Shown: piece after piece, positions 16,447-22,312 of the stretch
Position numbering within the stretch: position 1 is the stretch's first letter
How the letters are laid out: each line of letters starts with the position of its first letter
From: a virus
Direction: 5' to 3' (one strand)
DNA length: 22,312 nt
Virus record (IMG/VR): IMGVR_UViG_3300028610_000873
Location: 1-22,312 of that record
The notes under the pieces: generated by a model
Seen by the model: the letters and a program-made list of their open reading frames with translations, nothing else
The model's database searches: none
Told to the model about the DNA's origin: nothing
Made by a program: the position numbers and the translations under genes

Positions 16447-16480
16447 AAAAAAGCCTGTAAGCTGAGAACTTAACAGGCTT
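16447..16480 (-). terminator. Intrinsic terminator after the terminase operon
   Basis: An eight-base perfect outer stem (AAGCCTGT / ACAGGCTT) whose inner arm continues with a one-base bulge, followed on the minus strand by TTTTTTATG. It lies about 110 nt past the stop of the 140-residue gene and before the next promoter. Confidence 0.8.
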
Positions 16481-16589
16481 CTAGTAAGAAATGTAGTTTA
16501 ATGGATTGTAAAGATAGTTAATTATCTATTAATATCTAATATTATAGTTCTTATTTTATAGGAATTGAATCCAATATTGGCTAATATCT
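16481..16589 (-). other. AT-rich 3' untranslated stretch
   Basis: About 110 nt between the stop of the 140-residue gene and the terminator hairpin. I see no open frame, tRNA or clear promoter in it. Confidence 0.4.
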
Positions 16590-17012
16590 TTATAATAATT
16601 CCATTTTTTTAATCTCGACACAATGAGAACGCCCTTTTGCTTTTTCAGCTTTTTCTCTTGTATCAAAACATTCTAATACATTATCACGTGCTACAACAAC
16701 TAAGCAATATATATATTTTTTCTTCATTGCATCTTTTAAATCTTTACAAGCTTTTGTAAATTGCCTTTCAGTTTTTATTAAACCAGATAGCAAGCATTTA
16801 CGTTTCTTTATTTTATTGTGTATTATTATCGCTCCTGTATTTTCGATTGACTTTTCAAATGAAGGAAATTGTCCACCTAATTTAAACCTTTCATTCTCAG
16901 CTTCAATAGTTTGCTTTTTAATCAAATGGATTTCTTTGATCTTATCTAACATTTCAAAAGCTGCAGCGATAGCCTTTGCCGTTTGTTTGTTGATTATTTT
17001 ATTCTTTTTCAT
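16590..17012 (-). CDS. Unknown basic protein, last gene of the terminase operon
   Basis: This 140-residue, lysine-rich protein belongs to no family I recognise. The N-terminal half is helical and resembles a coiled coil (KAIAAAFEMLDKIKEIHLIK). The C-terminal 45 residues (KYIYCLVVVARDNVLECFDT, then a charged helix and a final strand) look like a small alpha/beta domain with a strand-helix-strand order. It follows the ParB-like gene by 37 nt and precedes the terminator. The base composition matches its neighbours. A role in packaging or DNA handling is possible from context only. Confidence 0.55.
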   Translation of the reverse strand: MKKNKIINKQTAKAIAAAFEMLDKIKEIHLIKKQTIEAENERFKLGGQFPSFEKSIENTGAIIIHNKIKKRKCLLSGLIKTERQFTKACKDLKDAMKKKYIYCLVVVARDNVLECFDTREKAEKAKGRSHCVEIKKMELL

Positions 17013-17049
17013 AATATTTAGTTTACTTGCAATTTACAATAAATATATT

Positions 17050-17436
17050 TTAGTCATCAATAGGTACTATTATATCAGCCTTAATGGTTTTTTTACCTAA
17101 TTGTTTAGCCACATCAACTCTATGCACACCATCATAAACCATATACCAACTATTATACTTATGAGCAAATATAGGCTTGTTTATTACATTGTCTGGGTTT
17201 ACTTTTTTGTAATATTTTACTTTGAACGTTTCCGGTAGGTGAGGATATTCTAGTAAACATAACTTTAAATCAATATCTATACATTTTTTAGGTTCATCAG
17301 CAAATAAAGAAAATTCACCACTTGTATAATATCCTGTTTTCTGCTCAATGTTTCGTAACATTACACCTAATTCTTTGCTTACCATTTCATTAATTTGTTT
17401 CAATTCATTTTTTTCTAATTCGTCTATTCTTTTCAT
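17050..17436 (-). CDS. ParB/sulfiredoxin-fold domain protein
   Basis: This 128-residue protein ends in the hallmark of the ParB N-terminal-like fold: YMVYDGVHRVDVAKQLGKK (residues 98-116) followed by a strand 'IKADIIVP'. The DG-x-HR core (D102, G103, H105, R106) corresponds to the ParB GxxR-type nucleotide-binding motif. The N-terminal 40 residues are helical. It has no helix-turn-helix or partner ATPase, so it is not a partition ParB. Phages often carry such single-domain proteins near the terminase; their role is unclear, and some ParB-fold proteins bind or hydrolyse CTP or cut DNA. Its start overlaps the end of the terminase gene by ATGA, suggesting coupled translation. Confidence 0.7.
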   Translation of the reverse strand: MKRIDELEKNELKQINEMVSKELGVMLRNIEQKTGYYTSGEFSLFADEPKKCIDIDLKLCLLEYPHLPETFKVKYYKKVNPDNVINKPIFAHKYNSWYMVYDGVHRVDVAKQLGKKTIKADIIVPIDD

Positions 17437-18716
17437 TGTTGGTAGTTAAATGAATAATCTTGATTAAATGCCATGTGCCGGTATCTTGAAGCGTCCCAAA
17501 AATGATTAAACTTATCAATTGGTTGGTTTACTGGCTTGCCATTAATAGTTCTTAATTTATAGTTTTCAACTTCTTTTTTTACTTGAATATAGAATTCGTT
17601 TTTAATGATATGAATCTTTTTCTTTTTCATAGATAAAAGCCAAAATATTACGTTTTGTGTTTTGCTTACTTTATGAATATTCCACCCTAAATTTTGTAAC
17701 CCACGCACCATTTCAACTGTTCCTTTATCATTACTATATTTATCTGAACTATCAGCAGTAGTACTTAGTTTTATGTTTATATCCGATACTTTTGAATATT
17801 CGTGTATAGCTTCAGGGGTCTCAATTGGTTCATAACACAAAGGTTCTAACCATATATTATATTCATCTTCAGCACATTTTACAATAACCAATGGATCAAC
17901 TGTAAAACCAAAATCCATTCCATAATCAAATGCAATATCAGGAAATCTATCAATATAAGTTATATATTTAAATATTCTACCTTCCATTGCAGAGCGCAAA
18001 CCTAGACCATACACTTTCCACATATAATCATCTGCTGTACCATTTTCTATATTTGTTGGGTGTGGTCTACGTTTTTTCTCAGGCAAATGCCTATCTTCTG
18101 GATGAGTAGGCTCATAAGCTAATATTTCATCCCTTTGGCCTTTTGGTAAAAACGGGTTGTCTAACTGAGTAGAGTGGAAAAACTTACAATCTGATCTGGT
18201 TTCAAGCTTATCAAATACCCAATGTTCGGTAAATGTTGGGTTGTAATCACCTATAAAAAGTTCGTTGCACCTTTGATTTAGTTGTTTAACATCATCCCAT
18301 TCAGTTTCTAATATTTCATTTACATAAACAACATCATGCCTTTCTCCATGTGACCCTATCCCATTTAACCCAGAAAAGAATATATTATTCCCATATAAAG
18401 TATAGCTTTGCGGGTCAGACCTGGTATGATTATTTATATCATAAATCCCATTACGCTTTAATATTTTTATAAAATCTTTTAATACAGTTTTTTTAACATC
18501 ACTATATTGGTCTCGACCGATAAGTATATCTTTATTCCAGTTAAAAAAATTGTCGCAATATGTTATGATGAATTGTAATATATCCCAGGTTTTAGCCGAA
18601 CCGCCGCCGCCTTCATGTAAAAATATTTGTTTTTCTTGTGCCTCTGATTTTTTCCAATCGAACTCTTTATCTAAAAAATCGTAATTTGACCCTACGTCTA
18701 AGACTACTTCATCCAT
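17433..18716 (-). CDS. terL: Terminase large subunit
   Basis: This 427-residue packaging motor has both expected domains. In the ATPase domain, the P-loop is GGGGSAKT at residues 36-43 (K42) and the Walker B strand is VVYVNEI, with N133 and the catalytic E134. The usual aspartate is replaced by Asn, a variant I recall from related phages. The coupling motif is FIGDYNPT near 154-161. The RuvC-like nuclease domain shows D268 (MDFGFTVDP), D322 (TTADSSD) and D408 (FWDASRY) as likely metal ligands. It overlaps the small subunit by 8 nt and the ParB-like gene by 4 nt. Together with the portal it drives DNA into the procapsid and cuts it. The presence of all motifs makes this the firmest call in the window. 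Confidence 0.93.
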   Translation of the reverse strand: MDEVVLDVGSNYDFLDKEFDWKKSEAQEKQIFLHEGGGGSAKTWDILQFIITYCDNFFNWNKDILIGRDQYSDVKKTVLKDFIKILKRNGIYDINNHTRSDPQSYTLYGNNIFFSGLNGIGSHGERHDVVYVNEILETEWDDVKQLNQRCNELFIGDYNPTFTEHWVFDKLETRSDCKFFHSTQLDNPFLPKGQRDEILAYEPTHPEDRHLPEKKRRPHPTNIENGTADDYMWKVYGLGLRSAMEGRIFKYITYIDRFPDIAFDYGMDFGFTVDPLVIVKCAEDEYNIWLEPLCYEPIETPEAIHEYSKVSDINIKLSTTADSSDKYSNDKGTVEMVRGLQNLGWNIHKVSKTQNVIFWLLSMKKKKIHIIKNEFYIQVKKEVENYKLRTINGKPVNQPIDKFNHFWDASRYRHMAFNQDYSFNYQQ

Positions 18717-19197
18717 CTTTTTTTGGCCGGTGAACTTTTACCTTTGTAATTCGTTTTTCTATAACACCAGAATGTTCCTGATGATCTTTTAATCCTAATT
18801 CCCTTGCTATAATCATTGGTTGCAATAGCCCGGCTGCTGATCCTTCAAGCTTTTGGCTGTAGATTGCATCGTGTATGCGTGTTGTGATATAAATAAAATC
18901 TTTATTATTTTCATATTTATTGAATGTCATTGTTGTTATATCAGCAAATAAACAAAAGCTTTTTATTGTCATTGCCCTCATTTTGCTTACAGGAGTTGTG
19001 TAAGACGTTTCTTTTGTACCATCCTTGTTTTCTATTGTAATGCCTCTTTGAATAACTATAGCTTCTTTTAACGGGTTTTCTTCAATCCATTTAGCATAAG
19101 CTATAAATTCATCCCAAAGCTTTTCGGGAGTATATTCATAATCTCTCCCGTGTTTATCTCGGAATTGCCAATAGTTATTTCCTTTAGGTGCTGCCAT
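18709..19197 (-). CDS. terS: Terminase small subunit
   Basis: The start at 19197 (MAAPKGNNYWQFRDKHGRDY) is chosen over an ATG 12 nt upstream, because MAAPKGN..W.xRxKHGRD is the usual opening of Bacteroidota phage small terminases. This gives 162 residues. The central helical region (IKSFCLFADITTMTFNKYE, near 85-103) resembles a helix-turn-helix that recognises the packaging site. The later part with 'KLEGSAAGLLQPMIIARELG' is typical of the family, and the C-terminus is basic (KVHRPKKDG). It overlaps the large subunit by 8 nt. The upstream 57-residue gene ends 14 nt inside it, so all are probably on one message. Confidence 0.8.
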   Translation of the reverse strand: MAAPKGNNYWQFRDKHGRDYEYTPEKLWDEFIAYAKWIEENPLKEAIVIQRGITIENKDGTKETSYTTPVSKMRAMTIKSFCLFADITTMTFNKYENNKDFIYITTRIHDAIYSQKLEGSAAGLLQPMIIARELGLKDHQEHSGVIEKRITKVKVHRPKKDG

Positions 19198-19357
19198 TAG
19201 TTTGTTCAATTCGTTCGTTTATAACTCCATCTTCTATTTCTTGCATCATTTTATCAAATAACTTTACTAACTTCTTTTTTACATCCTTGGTGTTTATCCA
19301 CTTCCCGGATGATGTTTTTGTTTCAATATTATTTACTGCTTTATCTTTATTAGCCAT
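19184..19357 (-). CDS. Small helical protein upstream of the terminase (57 aa)
   Basis: Translation from the ATG at 19355-19357 gives 57 residues, starting MANKDKAVNNIETKTSSGKW and containing an amphipathic helix VKKKLVKLFDKMMQEIEDGV. It starts at a TAATG overlap with the 67-residue gene before it and ends 14 nt inside the terminase small subunit. The tight packing and biased composition favour a real gene. I do not recognise a family; it may help terminase assembly, but nothing in the sequence shows this. Confidence 0.55.
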   Translation of the reverse strand: MANKDKAVNNIETKTSSGKWINTKDVKKKLVKLFDKMMQEIEDGVINERIEQTNGST

Positions 19358-19560
19358 TAGAATATATTATTTACAATGTCGTTTACGCTCTTTTCTATAG
19401 CGTTGATAACGTCATCTTTGAATAATGGAATATAAATACCTGGCGAAACCTCTTCTATGTCATATAAATATTTATCCCCGCTTCTACCGAATGCGTCATT
19501 TATTGTAAGCCCTGTTACTGGATCTGCATCGCGTGTGTTTATTATAATTTCTATTTCCAT
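19357..19560 (-). CDS. Small unknown protein (67 aa) with an NDIV C-terminal helix
   Basis: This 67-residue acidic protein starts with a short strand and loop (MEIEIIINTRDADPVTGLTI) and ends in an amphipathic helix INAIEKSVNDIVNNIF. The C-terminal 16 residues closely resemble the end of the 44-residue protein encoded just upstream. The start is 1 nt after that gene's stop, and its own stop overlaps the next gene's ATG (TAATG). Function unknown. Confidence 0.6.
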   Translation of the reverse strand: MEIEIIINTRDADPVTGLTINDAFGRSGDKYLYDIEEVSPGIYIPLFKDDVINAIEKSVNDIVNNIF

Positions 19561-19561
19561 T

Positions 19562-19696
19562 TTAAAAACAATTTTTTACAATATCATTAGCAAACTTATC
19601 GATTGCCTTGATTAACGAATGATTTTTCCTTATTTCTAATTCATTGCACATTTTAGCAGTTGATTTAGCTATGTTATGTTTTTGTCCAGTGTACAT
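19562..19696 (-). CDS. Small unknown protein (44 aa), paralogous C-terminus
   Basis: Translation from the ATG at 19694-19696 gives 44 residues, starting MYTGQKHNIAKSTAKMCNEL and ending in a helix IKAIDKFANDIVKNCF. It begins at a TAATG overlap with the 44-residue gene upstream and ends 1 nt before the next start. The ending aligns with that of the 67-residue neighbour (I-x-A-I-D/E-K-x2-N-D-I-V-x-N-x-F), and the DNA also looks similar there, so a small local duplication is likely. Function unknown. Confidence 0.55.
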   Translation of the reverse strand: MYTGQKHNIAKSTAKMCNELEIRKNHSLIKAIDKFANDIVKNCF

Positions 19697-19830
19697 TAAT
19701 TTAAAGCAAATGTTTCAAAGTGTAAATATACTGTTCCGTTTTTATTAATAGGGTAAATCCCTGATTCATAAAATGCGCGTACATTCATAATGATAAATAT
19801 AGGTTTAACTATTTGGATCTCTGTAGTCAT
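19696..19830 (-). CDS. Small unknown protein (44 aa), first gene after the promoter
   Basis: Translation from the ATG at 19828-19830 gives 44 residues, starting MTTEIQIVKPIFIIMNVRAF and ending NGTVYLHFETFALN. It looks like a small beta-rich protein. A promoter lies so close upstream that the message may start at or almost at the ATG. A second methionine at residue 15 (19786-19788) could be the start instead. Its stop overlaps the next ATG (TAATG). Function unknown. Confidence 0.5.
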   Translation of the reverse strand: MTTEIQIVKPIFIIMNVRAFYESGIYPINKNGTVYLHFETFALN

Positions 19831-19834
19831 TTAG

Positions 19835-19865
19835 CAAATTTAAGCAATAAATATGACTTATTCAA
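19835..19865 (-). promoter_or_regulatory. Bacteroidota-type promoter before the small-gene/terminase operon
   Basis: Minus-strand TAAATTTG (19835-19842) matches TAnnTTTG exactly, with TTG (19863-19865) 20 nt upstream. The motif ends 4 nt before the ATG of the first 44-residue gene. The 77-nt gap it sits in holds no other feature. Confidence 0.6.
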
Positions 19866-19907
19866 AAATGTTTTTAAAGGTAGCGTTATATTTATGTTAG
19901 TAACTAT

Positions 19908-20162
19908 TTAAAAATGCTTATGTTTTTCAATCCAATCTTGTGGCGTTACATAACCATTAGCTTCGCAATATTCCATGTAGTACTGCATATTTTCAAACAG
20001 TCCCCTTTGGTTGCTAACACCAGGTATAATTAAATTTTTAACTACGTCTGATTTCAAAAACTTGTTCATTTTTTCTTCATTTGTAACTCCATATTGCCAA
20101 CTATATCTTCTAACATGTTCTAAATATTCGTTAACTATTTTTTCAATGTTTTCCTTATTCAT
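19908..20162 (-). CDS. Unknown small protein (84 aa)
   Basis: This 84-residue, mainly helical protein is charged and rich in Tyr and Asn. It starts MNKENIEKIVNEYLEHVRRY and ends in a short segment with two tryptophans or aromatics (YVTPQDWIEKHKHF). It has no domain I recognise. It overlaps the DnaA domain IV-like gene by 4 nt (ATGA), so it may work with it. It is the last gene before the next promoter. Confidence 0.6.
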   Translation of the reverse strand: MNKENIEKIVNEYLEHVRRYSWQYGVTNEEKMNKFLKSDVVKNLIIPGVSNQRGLFENMQYYMEYCEANGYVTPQDWIEKHKHF

Positions 20163-20569
20163 AATTCATGGCTTTTTATTAAACATAATACTTGAAATAA
20201 TTCTAAATGCCCTGTTTTATACAGCTCTTTTAGTATTTTAACATTTAATAATGATTTTTCTTTTAAGCTCTTTATATCCTGGTAATCCGGATCAAATAAA
20301 TGGTTTAAATCATCAACGTATTTTCTTATTGTCCTATCGGTGTCTATGTAATCTAATATTTTAGCAAACGAATAAGGCACTATTGACGGTGTCCTGTCGC
20401 TGAAAAATTCTGATATTTCCCGGTTTTTTTTACTAGTTAATTTTTTTGCATAGTAACAGCACAATTGCCGGGCTAATACATTTTCATGCTCGTTTGTGTC
20501 CTTTTGTATATGCCTTGGCTTCAGCATTAGGTAGTCACCTATTATTTTTTGAATCCTTTGTAGTGTCAT
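20159..20569 (-). CDS. Stand-alone DnaA domain IV-like DNA-binding protein
   Basis: This 136-residue protein has the pattern of the DnaA C-terminal helix-turn-helix domain without the AAA+ part. It opens with 'IQKIIGDYLMLKPRHIQKDT' (residues 6-25) and continues with a helix 'ENVLARQLCCYYAKKLT' (29-45). The recognition region is EISEFFSDRTPSIVPYSFAK (51-70). In true DnaA the last part is GxRDHxTVxxA; here D58-R59 are kept and the His/Thr are replaced by Pro/Ser. The remaining 60 residues are helical. Similar stand-alone domains are common in phages of this group. It may bind the phage origin or act as a regulator, in keeping with the helicase and nuclease genes upstream. Confidence 0.7.
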   Translation of the reverse strand: MTLQRIQKIIGDYLMLKPRHIQKDTNEHENVLARQLCCYYAKKLTSKKNREISEFFSDRTPSIVPYSFAKILDYIDTDRTIRKYVDDLNHLFDPDYQDIKSLKEKSLLNVKILKELYKTGHLELFQVLCLIKSHEL

Positions 20570-20584
20570 TTCTATTTTTTAGGT

Positions 20585-21079
20585 TTATACTTCATTAAAT
20601 AAATCTTGTTGCGTATCAATATATTCTTTTTGTTTTCTTTTTATTAGCTCAATTTTTATCCTATCGGATATATTTTTTTGCATTTTTCTATCAATTTTAA
20701 AATTATGATGAGCTTCTAATGCTTCAGTTATTATTCCTTTTTGATAGTTATAAATTATTAACCCAAATCTATTTTGTTCTAATTCTCTTTTGGTTTCCAA
20801 AGAGGTAATACTATAATCAGGTATAAATGCAAATGAATAATTACAATACTTGGCATTATCACCAAGTTGTTTTATCATTTCGCTATGATCGTTACATTTT
20901 GCTTCAATGTTTATTAATCCATTACCAGGCTTAAAAACTAAAAAATCAGGCCTCCTGCTTACTTCAGGAATAAACATTTCATCAATAAATATCAAGCCCT
21001 TTTCTTTTAACCATTCTTTCAATTTATCTTGCATTTCATATTCACAAGATGTACCATTTGTTGAATGTCCTATTCTCAT
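20585..21079 (-). CDS. PD-(D/E)XK family nuclease
   Basis: This 164-residue protein has the core of the PD-(D/E)XK fold. RRPDFLVFKPGNGLINIEAK (residues 42-61) supplies D45, E59 and K61 as the metal and catalytic residues, and a conserved acidic helix precedes it (E13, E15). The strand and helix order that follows (YSFAFIPDYS, then a charged helix) fits this superfamily. The C-terminus is lysine-rich. It may resolve recombination or replication junctions, or otherwise process phage DNA, between the helicase and packaging genes. A restriction-type role cannot be excluded. Substrate is inferred. Confidence 0.75.
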   Translation of the reverse strand: MRIGHSTNGTSCEYEMQDKLKEWLKEKGLIFIDEMFIPEVSRRPDFLVFKPGNGLINIEAKCNDHSEMIKQLGDNAKYCNYSFAFIPDYSITSLETKRELEQNRFGLIIYNYQKGIITEALEAHHNFKIDRKMQKNISDRIKIELIKRKQKEYIDTQQDLFNEV

Positions 21080-21103
21080 TTATTATGCTTCATTAAATGT
21101 TAG

Positions 21104-21463
21104 TTAATATCGTAAGTCTGTCCAGTGAATTATTTTACCATCGAAATCTTTGTTAAACCATTTACGAAAATCTTTCATAGTTTCAAATCCATCATTTAAT
21201 GCAAGTTGTTTAATTTCTTTTTCGCTTAATAACTTTCCTTCAATATAAACTGTAATCCAATTATTTAGATATTCTATTTTTATTTTTTGAGTTGATTCAC
21301 ACCTTCTAACTTCGAACACTTCTTGATTTTTGGTTCTTACATTTATGGTAAAATGAATTTTTCTACCCATGCTCCATCGGTTATTTTTATCCACTCTAAT
21401 TGTATGGATTTTAGTTCTATTTAAAATGGGTTGTTTGAATTGTATTTTAAATCCTAGTATCAT
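21104..21463 (-). CDS. ASCH/PUA-like domain protein
   Basis: This 119-residue protein matches the ASCH-like proteins often found in phages of this group. 'ILNRTKIHTIRVDKNNRWSM' (residues 13-32) is the basic loop typical of the fold. A strand with 'GRKIHFTINVRTK' follows. The C-terminal part has 'IKQLALNDGFETMKDFRKWF', then 'GKIIHWTDLRY'. ASCH proteins are thought to bind RNA or modified nucleotides. The gene lies 24 nt from the nuclease gene. Its exact role here is unknown. Confidence 0.75.
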   Translation of the reverse strand: MILGFKIQFKQPILNRTKIHTIRVDKNNRWSMGRKIHFTINVRTKNQEVFEVRRCESTQKIKIEYLNNWITVYIEGKLLSEKEIKQLALNDGFETMKDFRKWFNKDFDGKIIHWTDLRY

Positions 21464-21502
21464 AACTTCAATTTATATTATTCACTTATTTTCGGTATTT
21501 CA

Positions 21503-21718
21503 TTAGCTTTTTAATATGCCCGAAATCTCATCAACCCATCTAATTTGAGGGTTTGAAAATTTCCTGTAAGGTTTAATTCTTTCGATTATAATATCAAGCT
21601 TTGTTTTAGCTGAAATTTCATCACTAAACCTTTGAGCATTTTCAACTTTCAAAGTCCTGGAAGGATCACCATTACCTTTAGTGGCATACACGCCTTTTTC
21701 AAATTCAATTATATACAT
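21503..21718 (-). CDS. Unknown small protein (71 aa)
   Basis: This 71-residue protein has two short beta segments (MYIIEFEKGVYATKG and a later IRWVDEISGIL) around a central helix with 'AKTKLDIIIERIKPYRKF'. Its alpha/beta pattern and basic charge suggest a small nucleic-acid-binding or inhibitor protein, but I recognise no family. It sits between the tiny 44-residue gene and the ASCH-like gene. Confidence 0.55.
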   Translation of the reverse strand: MYIIEFEKGVYATKGNGDPSRTLKVENAQRFSDEISAKTKLDIIIERIKPYRKFSNPQIRWVDEISGILKS

Positions 21719-21773
21719 TTATTTAATTATTTAATCTTAGTTTCTAAACTTCATTATCTTTTTGTAGTAAAAT

Positions 21774-21908
21774 CTATATTTCTCTGAATATTCTTAATAG
21801 CGCTCCTTTACTTATTCTTTGAGATTCTTTTAATAATAAAAATAATTGTTCTTCATCAAATATATAATTAGTTTCATTATGTCTTTTAGTCTGTACTCTA
21901 ATTATCAT
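21774..21908 (-). CDS. Small unknown protein (44 aa) after the helicase
   Basis: Translation from the ATG at 21906-21908 gives 44 residues, starting MIIRVQTKRHNETNYIFDEE and continuing with a helical QLFLLLKESQRISKGALLRI. The start is 5 nt past the helicase stop. The composition (helix with alternating charge) is like a real protein rather than noise. It is short, so some doubt remains. Confidence 0.45.
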   Translation of the reverse strand: MIIRVQTKRHNETNYIFDEEQLFLLLKESQRISKGALLRIFREI

Positions 21909-21913
21909 ATTTT

Positions 21914-22312
21914 TTAAAACGGTATCGGCTTGCTTTCCCATTGTTCTTCTTTTTTTTGGTTTTCTAAAGGATTAAAATTACCAAAGTAAAACCTATTAGT
22001 CATTCTATTAAAATTCATTGTTATATTCCCTGGTATACCTACAATTTTTTGCTTTTTTATTTTCTGGACAATAACGTCAACATTTGTATCGTTTTTATTT
22101 GTAGTATATTCAGGTCTATGAATAACAATTATATTATCACATTTATTGCCCCACATTGCACCCCCGGCAAAATCAAATACATTCGGCGGTTCATAATTAC
22201 CATTGGTTTGCTTGGTTAAATTACCTTTGGGATGTGCTACTATAATTTTATAAATATTATTATCTAATGCAAACCGTTTTTCTTTGTTTAAATAATCACT
22301 AAGGTAACGATC
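21914..22312 (-). CDS. DnaB-like replicative helicase, C-terminal part (partial)
   Basis: The frame is open to the right edge of the window, so the true start lies outside it and only the last 132 residues are seen. 'YKIIVAHPKGN' (near residues 22-32) and 'PPNVFDFAGGAMWGNKCDNI' (45-64) resemble the C-terminal motifs of phage DnaB/primase-helicase proteins. 'IIVIHRPEY' (64-72) is followed by 'VDVIVQKIKKQKIVGIPGNI' (82-101), typical of the final strand and tail. The ending EEQWESKPIPF is proline-rich. It probably unwinds phage DNA during replication. An internal ATG at 22156 is not the real start, because the coding pattern continues well above it. Confidence 0.8.
   Translation of the reverse strand, partial: DRYLSDYLNKEKRFALDNNIYKIIVAHPKGNLTKQTNGNYEPPNVFDFAGGAMWGNKCDNIIVIHRPEYTTNKNDTNVDVIVQKIKKQKIVGIPGNITMNFNRMTNRFYFGNFNPLENQKKEEQWESKPIPF

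Noticed and set aside
17050-17436. A plasmid or prophage partition (ParB) gene
   Set aside because: There is no helix-turn-helix, no ParA neighbour and no visible parS-like repeat set; only the ParB N-terminal fold is present.
1-22312. Integrase, repressor, lysis genes, tRNAs, CRISPR arrays or insertion sequences
   Set aside because: No frame carries their motifs, and I see no regularly spaced repeats, cloverleaf or terminal inverted repeats in the window.

Overview
The window is part of the genome of a long-tailed, siphovirus-like dsDNA phage or prophage of a Bacteroidota host, probably a Flavobacteriia-like or related low-GC bacterium. Four observations support the host. The DNA is AT-rich. 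Three intergenic sites fit the Bacteroidota promoter pattern TTG-N20-TAnnTTT(G/A). Most genes lack a Shine-Dalgarno site and have A-rich leaders. Three proteins have signal peptides ending in small-X-Q, a style common in this phylum. All convincing genes lie on the minus strand, so transcription runs from the right end of the window to the left.

Right end (22312 to about 19900), DNA metabolism: the C-terminal part of a DnaB-like replicative helicase, a 44-residue small protein, a 71-residue unknown, an ASCH-like protein, a PD-(D/E)XK nuclease, a stand-alone DnaA domain IV-like DNA-binding protein and an 84-residue unknown. From 19865 to 19184 a promoter is followed by four tiny genes that nearly touch or overlap. 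They lead directly into the terminase small and large subunits, a ParB-like protein and an unknown protein, and the run ends at an intrinsic terminator (16447-16480).

Middle (16404 to about 10380), head: a promoter followed by a 387-residue protein with a signal peptide, laid out like a moron. A second promoter precedes the portal gene, which carries a four-cysteine CxxCxGxG insert. After it come a small protein with a duplicated motif, a scaffold-like protein, the major capsid protein and a second signal-peptide protein only 3 nt behind the capsid gene. A hairpin terminator closes this set.

Left (10368 to 1), tail: neck adaptor, tail-completion-like protein, and a tail assembly chaperone with a clear -1 frameshift extension (slippery T TTT TTG). 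These are followed by an HK97 gp10-like protein, two large baseplate-type proteins, the tape measure protein, and two small proteins, one of which is the best candidate for the tail tube. A terminator follows, then a small SAP/Rho-N-like protein, a fibre-tip-like protein and a third signal-peptide protein resembling a tail fibre that runs off the left edge.

The most unusual features are the three Sec-type signal peptides on proteins inside a virion gene cluster, the frameshifted chaperone (its extension has no start codon of its own), the apparent displacement of the tail tube gene to after the tape measure gene, and the string of tiny coupled genes before the terminase. No integrase, repressor, lysis gene, tRNA, CRISPR array or transposon was found, so the window does not show whether the phage is temperate.
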